Assembly (NCBI RefSeq): GCF_000422465.1
Contig: NZ_KE383844.1
Coordinates: forward strand, 433,070 to 497,069
From: Paenibacillus harenae DSM 16969
GTDB lineage: Bacteria > Bacillota > Bacilli > Paenibacillales > Paenibacillaceae
Direction of reading: 5' to 3'
DNA length: 64,000 bases
In this document: piece by piece, positions 1-8,462 of the stretch
Layout of the letters: every line of letters starts with the position of its first letter
How positions within the stretch are numbered: the first letter of the stretch is position 1
Program-made: the position numbers and the translations under genes
The notes under the pieces: model-generated
What the model saw: only the letters and a program-made list of their open reading frames with translations
Database searches by the model: none
Told to the model about the DNA's origin: nothing

Positions 1-775
1 TTGCTTGAATGATAGCATAGCCCGACGTTTCAAAGCCTTGAGAGGTTAACCTGTTATATCGGTCCATTTCCGCATCTGTCAAACCTACGCTTTCCGAAGG
101 ATCTCCTAAAGGGAAAGCGGACAACCCGTTGGAGTGAATGCCGATAACGCGATCCGGTGCAATGGATCCAAGTTTCGGAGAAATAATCGCCCCCGTATCC
201 CCGCCTTGTGCGCCGAAGCGTTCGTAACCCAATCGACTCATCAGTTCCGCCCATGCCATTGCTACACGACTGGTGTTCCAGCCGGGTACCGTCGTCGGAC
301 CGGAAAACCCGAAGCCTGGAATCGAAGGGATGACCACATGAAAAGCGTCTTCCGATCGACCGCCATGCGCCTTTGGATCGGTTAGCCGACCGATAATATT
401 CATGAATTCGACAATTGACCCCGGCCAACCATGGGTAAGAATCAGCGGCATGGCGTCGGGTTCAGGAGATCGCACATGGAGGAAGTGTATTTGTTGTCCG
501 TCAATCGTGGTTATATATTGCGGGAATCGGTTCATTTCTTCTTCATACTTTCGCCAGTCGTACCCGGACCGCCAATATTCTGCGAGTTCGGCAAGATAAT
601 GGACAGGTACACCATAGTCCCAATCAACGCCGCTTAGTTCGTCGGGCCAGCGGGTGCGTGCCAAGCGCTCTCGTAAGTCGTCTATCGATTGCTGGGGAAT
701 CTGGATTCGGAAAGGCTTGATATCGACGTTATCGTTGCAGTTAATATCCTCAAGTTGTTGTTCAATCTTACTCAT
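1..775 (-). CDS. Epoxide hydrolase, alpha/beta fold, partial at window edge
   Basis: About 258 residues are visible and the C-terminus lies outside the window. The N-terminal part fits the epoxide hydrolase N-terminal domain (FRIQIPQQSIDDLRERLART). It is followed by the oxyanion motif HGWPGS and the nucleophile elbow GGDTG, whose Asp would attack the epoxide. The acid and His of the triad are off-window. The start follows AGGAGG in the reverse complement at about 781-786. The gene lies 85 bp downstream of a WYL regulator on the same strand, so it is probably co-transcribed and controlled by it. Family call is confident; substrate is unknown. Confidence 0.88.
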   Translation of the reverse strand, partial: MSKIEQQLEDINCNDNVDIKPFRIQIPQQSIDDLRERLARTRWPDELSGVDWDYGVPVHYLAELAEYWRSGYDWRKYEEEMNRFPQYITTIDGQQIHFLHVRSPEPDAMPLILTHGWPGSIVEFMNIIGRLTDPKAHGGRSEDAFHVVIPSIPGFGFSGPTTVPGWNTSRVAMAWAELMSRLGYERFGAQGGDTGAIISPKLGSIAPDRVIGIHSNGLSAFPLGDPSESVGLTDAEMDRYNRLTSQGFETSGYAIIQA

Positions 776-860
776 TCGGATTACCTCCTCTATTGTTCGG
801 ATCATGGCATGAAGCATGTTCCTGAACAAATGATAATCCATCCTTGTTGACAACGGGCTG

Positions 861-1805
861 TCAACAATCCCGATACATTTCGCTAATTTCTATCGCCGCT
901 TTTTTTACAGCAGAAGCGATCCTCGTGGGTTCCAGCACGCACACCCCAGTTCGAAAACTAAGCAGAAAGCCAATCAACCAGTCGTTTTCCGGATAATGTA
1001 CACGCACGATAAACGACCCATCGGACTGCCGTTCGATTTCGGACTCATCGAAATGATCCTCGACTTGGACTCTTGCAGCCCCATTGAATTTTAGAACCAA
1101 ATCGATCATGTTATCATTACGCTTTGGGCCCCATCGCTCGTTCAATTCGGATAAAGAGACTTCCCGTCGCTCAAACTTGTCATGGAGCACTGTTAATCCG
1201 CGGATCCTCGATAGTCTGAAGTTGCGAAAATCGTTGCGTTGTAAGCAGAAGCCGTACAAATACCAGGTATACCCCTTCAAAACGAGACCCATCGGTTCAA
1301 CCCGCCGCTCGGTTTCATTTCCTTGCATGTTTGTATAGGTAAAGAAAATCACCTTGGATTCATCGACGGCTTTGCTCAATGCATCGTATTTTAACTTTTC
1401 GGCGTGACTTTTTCGCCAAGGGTGTAGGTCGATCATGACGGATTCCGTCTTAATGAGCCCCTTCCCCTCTGCTTTCGACACTAATGCACCGACTTTTTCC
1501 AATAACACGTCAAGCTTCCCGCCGTTATACGCTTTTGATGATTGAAGTCCACGCAAGGCAGTCGTGAGCGCGGTGAGATCATCCATCGATAGCATCTGCC
1601 TGTCCAGGCGAAAGCTCTCCATGATTTCGAAACCGCCTTCTCCGCCCGTATAGGAAACGATCGGGATGCCTGCCATATTCAATCGGTCCAGATCGCGGTA
1701 AATCGTACGCAAAGACACTTCCAATCGGTCGGCCAAATCCTGCGCTTGCACCCGTTTCCGATTTAATAACAAGATAGTAATGGCCATAAGTCTTTCTAGA
1801 TTCAC
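861..1805 (-). CDS. YafY-type WYL-domain transcriptional regulator
   Basis: The 314-aa protein has an N-terminal helix-turn-helix (residues about 1-60, with SLRTIYRDLDRLNMAGIPI) and a GGEGGFEI wing. A WYL domain follows at about 140-220, where the WYL triad reads WYLYGFCLQ, and then a C-terminal WCX-like extension. Such proteins usually sense a small ligand or nucleotide and repress a neighbouring detoxification gene. It sits directly upstream of the epoxide hydrolase on the same strand, so autoregulation of a two-gene unit is likely. A shorter relative of the same architecture is at 38150-38884. Confidence 0.92.
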   Translation of the reverse strand: MNLERLMAITILLLNRKRVQAQDLADRLEVSLRTIYRDLDRLNMAGIPIVSYTGGEGGFEIMESFRLDRQMLSMDDLTALTTALRGLQSSKAYNGGKLDVLLEKVGALVSKAEGKGLIKTESVMIDLHPWRKSHAEKLKYDALSKAVDESKVIFFTYTNMQGNETERRVEPMGLVLKGYTWYLYGFCLQRNDFRNFRLSRIRGLTVLHDKFERREVSLSELNERWGPKRNDNMIDLVLKFNGAARVQVEDHFDESEIERQSDGSFIVRVHYPENDWLIGFLLSFRTGVCVLEPTRIASAVKKAAIEISEMYRDC

Positions 1806-1880
1806 TACTTCTCCCCTCTCTGACTCTCTTCTCTTTCCGGATGACGTCGTGGGATTGTTCAGCTATTGTAACCCGTTATC

Positions 1881-2315
1881 TTAGTCAGCTCTCGATAAAG
1901 ATTTTTTGAAATATACAGCGGATTCATCATATCCAATGGCTTTATAGAAATCGCTTGCTCTTCTTGTAGCAAGTGCAACCAGCTTTGAACCACGCTCAAC
2001 TGCTTTTGCTTCAATAAGCACCATAAGGTTCTTTCCGACACTCTTTCCCCTATAATCTTCTAAGACGAATAATTCCTCCACCCAACTGATTAAACCATTT
2101 GCGTAAAAAGTGGAGTGATGAAAACCTAATACATATCCAATAATACCTGTTTCAATCTCTGCAACGAATAAGTCTGCATTTTTGTTACTCAAAACTTCAA
2201 GAAAGGTTCGTGAGAAATCTGTTTTATTCAACTTAAAACTTGTCGAAAGCTGAGCGGATAAATCAAATAACTCCTCTTCATCTTTAGAAATTGCATTTCT
2301 GTAATTAATACTCAT
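1881..2315 (-). CDS. GNAT family N-acetyltransferase
   Basis: This is a 144-aa single-domain acetyltransferase. The acetyl-CoA pyrophosphate-binding loop is seen as VLEDYRGKSVGKNLM (an R-G-K-S-V-G-K variant of Q/R-x-x-G-x-G/A), followed by the DFYKAIGYDES strand typical of motif B. The ribosome site GAGGGGGG precedes ATG. The substrate cannot be told from sequence. It is monocistronic between the WYL operon and the serpin gene. Confidence 0.9.
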   Translation of the reverse strand: MSINYRNAISKDEEELFDLSAQLSTSFKLNKTDFSRTFLEVLSNKNADLFVAEIETGIIGYVLGFHHSTFYANGLISWVEELFVLEDYRGKSVGKNLMVLIEAKAVERGSKLVALATRRASDFYKAIGYDESAVYFKKSLSRAD

Positions 2316-2384
2316 TGAATCCCCCCTCGAAATCCAACATGATAAACTTCACTCGATAATATCATTTTATGGATTATAATCCTT

Positions 2385-3641
2385 TCATTCCTGTCCCGGA
2401 TTCTCAATGCAACCCATGAACAGCATTGTACCGGTCGAACCGTCTTCGATCGTGAAGAAGAACGGCCTGTTTACGTCCATGGTGAAGGATTGAGTAGCCG
2501 ACTCCGCTTTCACTTCCACTGATGTAACCGCAGCCGCTTCCGTCCCTTGCTCATTAACTTCGATAAATGTCTTGTGCTGTACATTACTAATGTAAAGATT
2601 TGGCGGAATCGGCGCCATGTTTCCGAAGTTTGCCCGTTTCGGGTCAAAAGCGATTTCCATGCCCAAAGCTTTTAAAGCATCGTTCAATGAAACGGAATAC
2701 TCCGACTTAAATCGCGGCACGCGGAGTTGTCCGTCTTCTAAATGGAACCCCTTAGTCAATTGATCGGGATCCGAGAGCAATACGGACATCATTTTACCGA
2801 GACCGGGGCTATCCACCGTTGGCAAGTAAACCACCATCCGTATAGTCCCTTTGCCGTAAGGCATGCGAACAGCCTGATACCCTTCTCCTGCTTTATACTC
2901 AAACTCACCTGATTGACTCATCATGGGAACTTGAATCGTCGACCCGTCCGGAATGGCAAATTCGCCATCGGTAGTCGCGTTTTCTTGGAACGGACGCGCC
3001 CATTCCCCATTGAAGTAGATTGCGTTTATCAGGAACAGAACCGTCAATGGATCGATTGGTCCTTCTACGATCTTCTCGATCTTTCCATTCGTTTTTTCCT
3101 TCACCCATTTGTTGATTTGATCCGGTGTTCCTGGTGCGGTCAGGTCTAGCGACGTCACTTCGGCGTCGTAATAAGTGCGGTTGTTGTCAAGGAATGTTTT
3201 ATGGAATTCTTTCCCTTCTTTAGCCCACAGTGAATTCGCGATGCTTAACACTACGCTTGGATCCGCATGTTCAAGCACGTAATTCAGCACTTCGTTTCCC
3301 ATGTTGATGTCTTGGAGCGTCAGCCCATTGATGCGCAGCACATCTTCCATCGCCTTCTTGGTCTCGGCGTCCGCGCCGTTATAAGTCATGACCAATGCGT
3401 TCTGAATGCTCAAAGGCGAAATAACCTTGTTACCATCGCGCTTTTCCGATTTCAGCAGCTCTTGATATAACATCAGCCCGAATTTATTATTCGCCTGCAC
3501 CATTCTTTCGTTCACATCATTTGTAGTATACGTCAAGGTTGTTGGAGCTGGAGTTGTCGCCATATTCATTCTTGACACCCCTCCGCACCCAGTAACCATC
3601 AATATTGCTACGATGCAGCAGATAGTTAGCATTTTTCTCAT
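2385..3641 (-). CDS. Serpin-family protease inhibitor, lipoprotein
   Basis: The 418-aa protein has a signal peptide ending in the lipobox VTGC (Cys19), so it should be lipid-anchored outside the membrane. The rest is a full-length serpin: SPLSIQNALVMTYNGA (helix B), the NAIYFNGEW strand, and the hinge EQGTEAAAVTSV leading into the reactive-centre loop and the FFFTIEDGSTGTMLFMG C-terminus. The small-residue hinge predicts an inhibitory serpin. Counting from the hinge Glu as P17 puts P1 at or near Glu in KAESA, which would suit a Glu-preferring protease; this is inference. The target is unknown. No obvious operon partner. Confidence 0.93.
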   Translation of the reverse strand: MRKMLTICCIVAILMVTGCGGVSRMNMATTPAPTTLTYTTNDVNERMVQANNKFGLMLYQELLKSEKRDGNKVISPLSIQNALVMTYNGADAETKKAMEDVLRINGLTLQDINMGNEVLNYVLEHADPSVVLSIANSLWAKEGKEFHKTFLDNNRTYYDAEVTSLDLTAPGTPDQINKWVKEKTNGKIEKIVEGPIDPLTVLFLINAIYFNGEWARPFQENATTDGEFAIPDGSTIQVPMMSQSGEFEYKAGEGYQAVRMPYGKGTIRMVVYLPTVDSPGLGKMMSVLLSDPDQLTKGFHLEDGQLRVPRFKSEYSVSLNDALKALGMEIAFDPKRANFGNMAPIPPNLYISNVQHKTFIEVNEQGTEAAAVTSVEVKAESATQSFTMDVNRPFFFTIEDGSTGTMLFMGCIENPGQE

Positions 3642-3722
3642 ATTAATCTCCTAGAAGCAATTTATCATCCTAGACGGGTGATAATACCGATATGTTGCAA
3701 TAGGCGTGAAAACCAAAATCGA

Positions 3723-3762
3723 GGCACTCGTTCCACTAAAGAACGATACCCCCTGTGCCGGC
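3723..3762. repeat. Possible degenerate copy of the intergenic repeat
   Basis: Read on the minus strand, a segment like TATCGTTC-TTTAGTGGAACGA beside a GGCAC...GTGCC inverted repeat resembles the right arm of the repeat family found from 27.8 kb onward. It lies between the serpin and MerR genes. The match is weak. Confidence 0.3.
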
Positions 3763-3925
3763 GCTTCCACTATTAAAACTTTTTAATTCCAACTGCTTTC
3801 TTTCCCACAACAACTTCCAAAATTTAATCGATCAAAAGAAATGGACTTCTATGAGTTCGAAATGAAAATAGAATGCTGGCGGGGTATAATCAAATATATG
3901 ATAACACGCAAGGAGGCTCTAAGGA

Positions 3926-4288
3926 GTGAGAATAAGCGAACTGTCAAAATTGACCAATGTCAGCATACGATCAATCCGGCATTATGATAATAAAGGTCTT
4001 CTACTTGCCGAAAGACTGGAGAACGATTACCGGGATTTTAATGAATCTGCCGTAGAACGAGTTAAGGCAATTCAATTATACTTGAAGCTTGGATTAACAA
4101 TTGAGGAGATCGGGACATTGTTTAAGAGTGAAGTGGCAGATCCAGACGAATATGAATATTGCGAGGAGATGATGGCAACGTACGAAGAGAAATTAAGCAC
4201 GGTGAATCGTCAAATCGAAGCACTTCATGGATTGAGGAGACTACTGGAGAGGCAAATTGTACTTACGAGTAAAAAAAAAATGACCTAA
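3926..4288 (+). CDS. MerR family transcriptional regulator
   Basis: This is a short (120 aa) MerR protein with a GTG start preceded by AAGGAGG. The winged helix-turn-helix occupies residues 1-70 (ISELSKLTNVSIRSIRHYDNKGLL is its core), followed by a coiled-coil dimerisation helix from about 80 to 115. No long effector domain and no metal-binding cysteine pair at the C-terminus are present. It is followed by a terminator and then by the reductase gene, whose promoter has MerR architecture, making that promoter its likely target. Confidence 0.92.
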   Translation: MRISELSKLTNVSIRSIRHYDNKGLLLAERLENDYRDFNESAVERVKAIQLYLKLGLTIEEIGTLFKSEVADPDEYEYCEEMMATYEEKLSTVNRQIEALHGLRRLLERQIVLTSKKKMT

Positions 4289-4291
4289 CGC

Positions 4292-4340
4292 AGTCAAGGC
4301 CCGGGAGCATAATGAATCGCTCCAGGGCCGTTTTTATTTT
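4292..4340 (+). terminator. Rho-independent terminator after MerR gene
   Basis: An imperfect inverted repeat pairing GGCCCGGGAGC with GCTCCAGGGCC is followed by a T-rich run. It separates merR transcription from the next promoter. Confidence 0.7.
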
Positions 4341-4343
4341 ATA

Positions 4344-4375
4344 TTGACATTGACACTAGTGTAATCCTCTAAAAT
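4344..4375 (+). promoter_or_regulatory. MerR-type promoter with 20-bp spacer
   Basis: TTGACA at 4344-4349 and TAAAAT at 4370-4375 are 20 bp apart, with a perfect ACACTAGTGT palindrome at 4353-4362 in the spacer. Overlong spacers with a central palindrome are the hallmark of promoters twisted open by MerR activators. A near-identical site is at 10480-10511. Confidence 0.75.
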
Positions 4376-4407
4376 GAGCTTAGTCTCATCCGAAAGGAGT
4401 TTTATCA

Positions 4408-5340
4408 TTGAATAGCAGCAACCGAAGTGAGAACATTGGTGTTGGAACCGAGAATACAGTGGGGAAGAGCAAATCGGTGACGGTCATCGGGCTTGGTCCG
4501 ATGGGTCAGGCGATGGCGGCAGCTTTCCTTAAGCATGGCTATAAGCTGACCGTGTGGAACAGGACATCAAGCAAAGCAGACGAACTCGTAACAAAAGGAG
4601 CCGTCAAGGCGTCCACGATCTACGAAGCGTTGGAGGCCAATGAGCTTATCATCCTCAGCCTAACGGACTACGATGCGATGTATGCCATTCTCGAACCTGC
4701 ATCGGAGGGCCTGTCCGGCAAGGTCCTAGTCAACCTGAGTTCGGACACTCCGAAGAAAGCGCGCGAGGCGGCGAAGTGGCTGGCCAACCGTGGAGCCGGG
4801 CATCTCACAGGCGGCGTTCAGGTTCCTCCTTCCGGCATCGGCAAACCGGAGTCCTCCACTTACTACAGCGGTCCGAAAGAGGTGTTCGAGGTCCACAAGG
4901 AAACGCTCGAGGTGCTGACAGGAACCGACTATCGGGGCGAAGACCCGGGACTTGCAGCGCTGTACTACCAGATAGGGATGGATATGTTCTGGACATCCAT
5001 GCTCAGCTACCTCCATGCCTCTGCAGTAGCCCAAGCGAACGGTATTACGGCTGAACAGTTTCTGCCATACGCCTTCGATACAATGTCGTCGCTGCCGAAG
5101 TTCATCGAGTTCTACACGCCGCGGATTAATGCGGGGGAATATCCCGGCGACGTGGACAAACTAGCCATGGGATTGGCGAGCGTCGAGCACGTCGTTCATA
5201 CGACCCAAGAGGCCGGCATCGACATCACCTTGCCAACTGCAGTTCTGGAAGTTTTCAGACGCGGCATGGAGAACGGATACGCCGGTAATAGCTTCACTAG
5301 CCTCATTGAAATCTTAAAGAAGTCCGATATTCGTCCATAA
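4408..5340 (+). CDS. Imine-reductase-like NAD(P)-dependent oxidoreductase (6PGDH fold)
   Basis: The 310-aa protein has a Rossmann domain beginning at the GLGPMG motif (residues 28-33) with VWNRTS closing strand 2. The segment GGVQVPPSGIGKPES resembles imine reductases rather than true 6-phosphogluconate or hydroxyisobutyrate dehydrogenases. An all-helical C-terminal half follows that would form the domain-swapped dimer. It would reduce a C=N or C=O bond with NADPH; the physiological substrate is unknown. The TTG start follows AAAGGAG. A MerR promoter and a MerR gene lie immediately upstream. A disrupted close paralogue is at 8463-9390. Confidence 0.85.
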   Translation: MNSSNRSENIGVGTENTVGKSKSVTVIGLGPMGQAMAAAFLKHGYKLTVWNRTSSKADELVTKGAVKASTIYEALEANELIILSLTDYDAMYAILEPASEGLSGKVLVNLSSDTPKKAREAAKWLANRGAGHLTGGVQVPPSGIGKPESSTYYSGPKEVFEVHKETLEVLTGTDYRGEDPGLAALYYQIGMDMFWTSMLSYLHASAVAQANGITAEQFLPYAFDTMSSLPKFIEFYTPRINAGEYPGDVDKLAMGLASVEHVVHTTQEAGIDITLPTAVLEVFRRGMENGYAGNSFTSLIEILKKSDIRP

Positions 5341-5342
5341 AA

Positions 5343-5372
5343 AAATGGGCCATTCCTAACGGGATGGCCTAC
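5343..5372 (+). terminator. Terminator hairpin after reductase gene
   Basis: GGCCATTCC paired with GGGATGGCC, starting three bases after the stop codon in an A-rich context. It could serve both this gene and the convergent gene ending at 5420. Confidence 0.65.
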
Positions 5373-5419
5373 GTTGAAGGTTGTTTCTTTTTTCGCTATA
5401 CCTACTCATTTGCATGTAC

Positions 5420-6433
5420 TTAAAAAAGGATCGTCCAGCCTTGCCTTACTTGATGCCTCGTATAAGAGACTCCGTCCACTTTCAAACCGCTTTGATCGAG
5501 CAGGGTGATAATATCGCCCCTGTCCCGAAGGAATTCGCCATCGGTTACCGGGATCGACATAAACTGTCCCGGCAGGATAACGCCATGTAGCTTAAACCTT
5601 CGTTTCGCCTTGTTGGCGATGGCCCACTCTGTCAGGTCGATAGCACGGTTGGAAGCATTCAGAAGCGTGACCGTTTCACCGGCTCCTCCTTCAGGCAGTA
5701 TAACGGCTCCGGCGATTCGAATACCGCCTTTCACCGGATCCGGTATGACACCGGTATCGGGCACAGGTTCCTCCTCTTGGGCGCCGATCGCGTGCCCCGA
5801 TTGGTCGTCCGTATGCCACAATTGGGACTGAAATGCTAGGAATACGGCGATCCATCTGTCTTCCGACGGGAAATGAATGAGCAGTCCTCCGTCCTGGTAG
5901 ACGCCGTCGTCTTTCGTAAACCTGCCTTTGTTGCCTTGATTCATATGAATATTGTGAATGCCGTTGCCTGGTTCGAATCCGAAAATTTTGTCTCCCTTAC
6001 CGTGTTCCGGGCCCCATCGTTCCCCGAATGCGTACAGAATGGCATCATCCGTTTCCATCGCGCGCTTGATGTAGAAGTCTAGCTTCTCGTTCAGATCGTT
6101 GTCTCTTCCCGGTATGTCGAAGGCAAGCGGCACCATGTCCTTTCGGTCGAACAGATTGCTGCGAATGTAATCGAGCGCCTGGCCGTCAGGCTTTCTTGCC
6201 AGCGGTGTAAAACCAAACGGCATAGCAGGCAAATCGGCAGTCATGACATGCTGAAAATGTTCAATCGTACAATACAAAAGCTCTGACGGATGAAGCTGTG
6301 ACTTGACATTGACCGCAATACGAAAGTCCTCGTTATCTGTGCTGACGTGTACCTGATAATGGGCGTTCTGGTTCGTGCCTAAACGACGGTCGATCGCTTT
6401 GCATTTCAGTACTCCATAGGGGTGAATAGGCAT
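5420..6433 (-). CDS. YukJ-like DUF2278 protein with C-terminal lamin-tail-like domain
   Basis: I choose the start at 6433 (MPIHPYGVLKC) because AAGGAG lies 8 nt upstream and YukJ proteins begin this way; an upstream in-frame start would add 19 unlikely residues. The first 220 residues match the DUF2278/YukJ pattern, including HMNQGN, a conserved HxNQG-like motif, and WIAVFLAFQSQLWHTDD. Residues about 245-335 form a beta-rich segment (VTLLNASNRAIDLTEWAIANK) typical of lamin-tail domains. Function is not established in this family. Monocistronic, convergent with the reductase. Confidence 0.82.
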   Translation of the reverse strand: MPIHPYGVLKCKAIDRRLGTNQNAHYQVHVSTDNEDFRIAVNVKSQLHPSELLYCTIEHFQHVMTADLPAMPFGFTPLARKPDGQALDYIRSNLFDRKDMVPLAFDIPGRDNDLNEKLDFYIKRAMETDDAILYAFGERWGPEHGKGDKIFGFEPGNGIHNIHMNQGNKGRFTKDDGVYQDGGLLIHFPSEDRWIAVFLAFQSQLWHTDDQSGHAIGAQEEEPVPDTGVIPDPVKGGIRIAGAVILPEGGAGETVTLLNASNRAIDLTEWAIANKAKRRFKLHGVILPGQFMSIPVTDGEFLRDRGDIITLLDQSGLKVDGVSYTRHQVRQGWTILF

Positions 6434-6699
6434 AAGCAGGTCTCCTTCGATCCGGGCTCGACAAGCTCCGTTAGTGACTTTAGTTCTCAAAAAGATTCGT
6501 GACGCTTGAACTTTTCCAATATTACACTTTCCACGTGAAGGAAATAATTCCTCTCCCGATTCGTTGTAACTTTTTTGTAAAAAACATCAGCCGATGAAAA
6601 ACCAGTCCTGAAGAGATCATGGAGAATCTAAAATCTAAATTTCCTGCGGACTCACCACCGAATCAATGGTCATGATACCAGCCTTTATCAAAAATCAAT

Positions 6700-7278
6700 T
6701 CAAAGCGTTATGGTATTACCGTGCCCTGGGAATACATGTTTTTCGTTTGTACTTCTTAGTTGTGACCAACTAGTATCCACCTTCCCGTTCGACTCAATAT
6801 TCATATTGTTTTGGAAAGGCAAATCACCTATAAAAATACCTAATCTTTCGATAACAATACTGATGGAATCATCTGAGTGACCTGGTGTGTGAAGGATATA
6901 ACCAGGAATACCCAATCTCTCCGTGAATGACGGTTTATCGTTTTCGTTGATTATGTTTTGAGGGTTAATTACAATTTTTTTGAAATCTTGAAACTTTTTC
7001 ATAGATTCATTTGCGGATTCAAGGAAATCCAGTTGCGATCTGCTGATGATTATTTCAACGCCCAAGGATTGCATCTCTTGTGCGATTCCACAATGATCGG
7101 GATGAAAGTGAGTGACAATTAAATAATGAACATCATGCAAAGGGATTCCATACTTTCGTAATTGACTCATCATCTTTCCAAGCGTACCAGGCAAGCCCGT
7201 ATCGATTAGAAGATACTTTTTTTCGTAGTCGATCGCATAATAGTTTGTCGAACCATATCCAATATTTATAACATTCAT
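6700..7278 (-). CDS. MBL-fold metallo-hydrolase
   Basis: The metallo-beta-lactamase motif HFHPDH is present, with later metal ligands in HTPGHSDDS and the C-terminal PGHGN, so a binuclear metal site should be intact. The length (about 192 aa) is near the minimum for the fold. The start at 7278 is chosen because GGAGG precedes it by five bases and its ATGA overlaps the stop of the upstream gene, implying translational coupling. The substrate is unknown. Confidence 0.88.
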   Translation of the reverse strand: MNVINIGYGSTNYYAIDYEKKYLLIDTGLPGTLGKMMSQLRKYGIPLHDVHYLIVTHFHPDHCGIAQEMQSLGVEIIISRSQLDFLESANESMKKFQDFKKIVINPQNIINENDKPSFTERLGIPGYILHTPGHSDDSISIVIERLGIFIGDLPFQNNMNIESNGKVDTSWSQLRSTNEKHVFPGHGNTITL

Positions 7279-7694
7279 TTGCTCCTCCGTTTTTTCCATT
7301 CATATTTATTGATATAGAGATCCCCCACAACTTCTGCAATGGGATGGAATCGATCATATGACTGGTATACATCATTTGCCCATTTTAATATTGTTGATTC
7401 GAGTTCTTTCTGCCTAAGTCCTATTATGTCCGTAACAGTTAAATGCCCTCTTTCTTGTACGGGCAATGCAGGGATCACGTTATCCGGGTGTGACAATTTG
7501 TATAGATCCATAATATTGCTCAACTGAGGTGTTTTCGAATACTCCCATTCTATATTTTGATCAAGTATTAAATACTGTCTGGTGAGATGCAAATTGTTGT
7601 TCCATATCCCATGAACCTCCGAATGTTGCAAACAATGCGCATCGGCAAATATAAATTGGTACAGACCGTTTTCACCTGCAAAGTTACTTGCCAT
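7275..7694 (-). CDS. DUF5946-like protein, 5' end possibly frameshifted
   Basis: The 139 residues include ADAHCLQHSEVHG and GHLTVTDI, resembling what I remember of DUF5946. Translation stays open upstream of the first ATG and encodes CGSNTNGGVFECFDVFND, which looks like the expected family N-terminus with its CG motif. No start codon lies in that frame; ATGACAATTTTGC just upstream would give one if a T were removed from TTTT. So the true start near 7750 may be frameshifted, or a sequencing error exists. Translationally coupled to the MBL hydrolase (ATGA overlap). Function unknown. Confidence 0.6.
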   Translation of the reverse strand: MASNFAGENGLYQFIFADAHCLQHSEVHGIWNNNLHLTRQYLILDQNIEWEYSKTPQLSNIMDLYKLSHPDNVIPALPVQERGHLTVTDIIGLRQKELESTILKWANDVYQSYDRFHPIAEVVGDLYINKYEWKKRRSK

Positions 7695-7883
7695 ATCATT
7701 AAAAACATCAAAACATTCAAATACTCCACCATTAGTATTTGACCCGCAAAATTGTCATTTACCGTAACGCTCCAATTTCACGCCTTTTTTCAGGGCTTGT
7801 CGCTCTATATTTTGCATAAAACTCTCCTTCGATCCTTCGATAATTATAATCGAATCAAAAGTTTCCCTTAAATCATCCTAACA

Positions 7884-8255
7884 TTACTCAACATAGCTTT
7901 GTAAAAAGCTATTCATGTGAAGCAAGAGCGGAAGGATATCTTTATTCTGATTTTGTTTTTTGTCGAATTGTTTCAGTCTGATCAGTAAATCGATAATTTG
8001 ATCATTCTTTTTTTCAAGATCTCTTACTAATTCGCAGATGGGATGCTTTTGCTCCAATACGATGGTTCGAATATTCTTTAACTTTTTACCTGTTATTTTC
8101 ATAATGAATATTTTCACAAGGAGGATCAAATCATCATTAGTCACCATCTTCTTCCCATGCTTTTTCTCAAGTGAAAGTAGACCTAAACTGTTGTAATAGG
8201 AAATCGTTCTTTCGGTAATGCCGGTAGCCCGCTCTAGTTGACCCGTTGTATAAAT
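7884..8255 (-). CDS. MerR family transcriptional regulator, probable ATT start
   Basis: The helix-turn-helix is at the N-terminus (YTTGQLERATGITERTISYY), followed by a wing and a coiled-coil helix rich in Lys and Leu, ending with a short helix. An upstream GTG (8277-8279) overlaps the predicted -10 box, so it cannot easily be the start. The only position with good Shine-Dalgarno spacing (AAAGGGGG, 8 nt) and a normal MerR N-terminus is an ATT codon at 8253-8255. That is a rare initiator, so the start is uncertain. It probably controls nearby reductase genes or itself. Confidence 0.82.
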   Translation of the reverse strand: MYTTGQLERATGITERTISYYNSLGLLSLEKKHGKKMVTNDDLILLVKIFIMKITGKKLKNIRTIVLEQKHPICELVRDLEKKNDQIIDLLIRLKQFDKKQNQNKDILPLLLHMNSFLQSYVE

Positions 8256-8277
8256 TTGAAACGCCCCCTTTGAAACC

Positions 8278-8308
8278 ACTATAAGGGTTAACGCTACGTT
8301 AGAGTCAA
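8278..8308 (-). promoter_or_regulatory. MerR-type autoregulatory promoter, 19-bp spacer
   Basis: On the minus strand, TTGACT (8303-8308) and TATAGT (8278-8283) are separated by 19 bp containing the palindrome TAACG-CTA-CGTTA (8289-8301). This is the overlong-spacer design of MerR-controlled promoters, directly in front of a MerR gene. Confidence 0.7.
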
Positions 8309-8462
8309 TATATCAATACAGAGTGGAGAGTGGGCATACTCATTTTTACCTGTTTCTAATATTGACGCCTCTACCTTTAACTCAACTCTCCGCTTTACCA
8401 CTATTTGTGATACGGTTCTCCGTACATCGGTAACGGCATATTTTAAGGCCATCCCTTATTTT

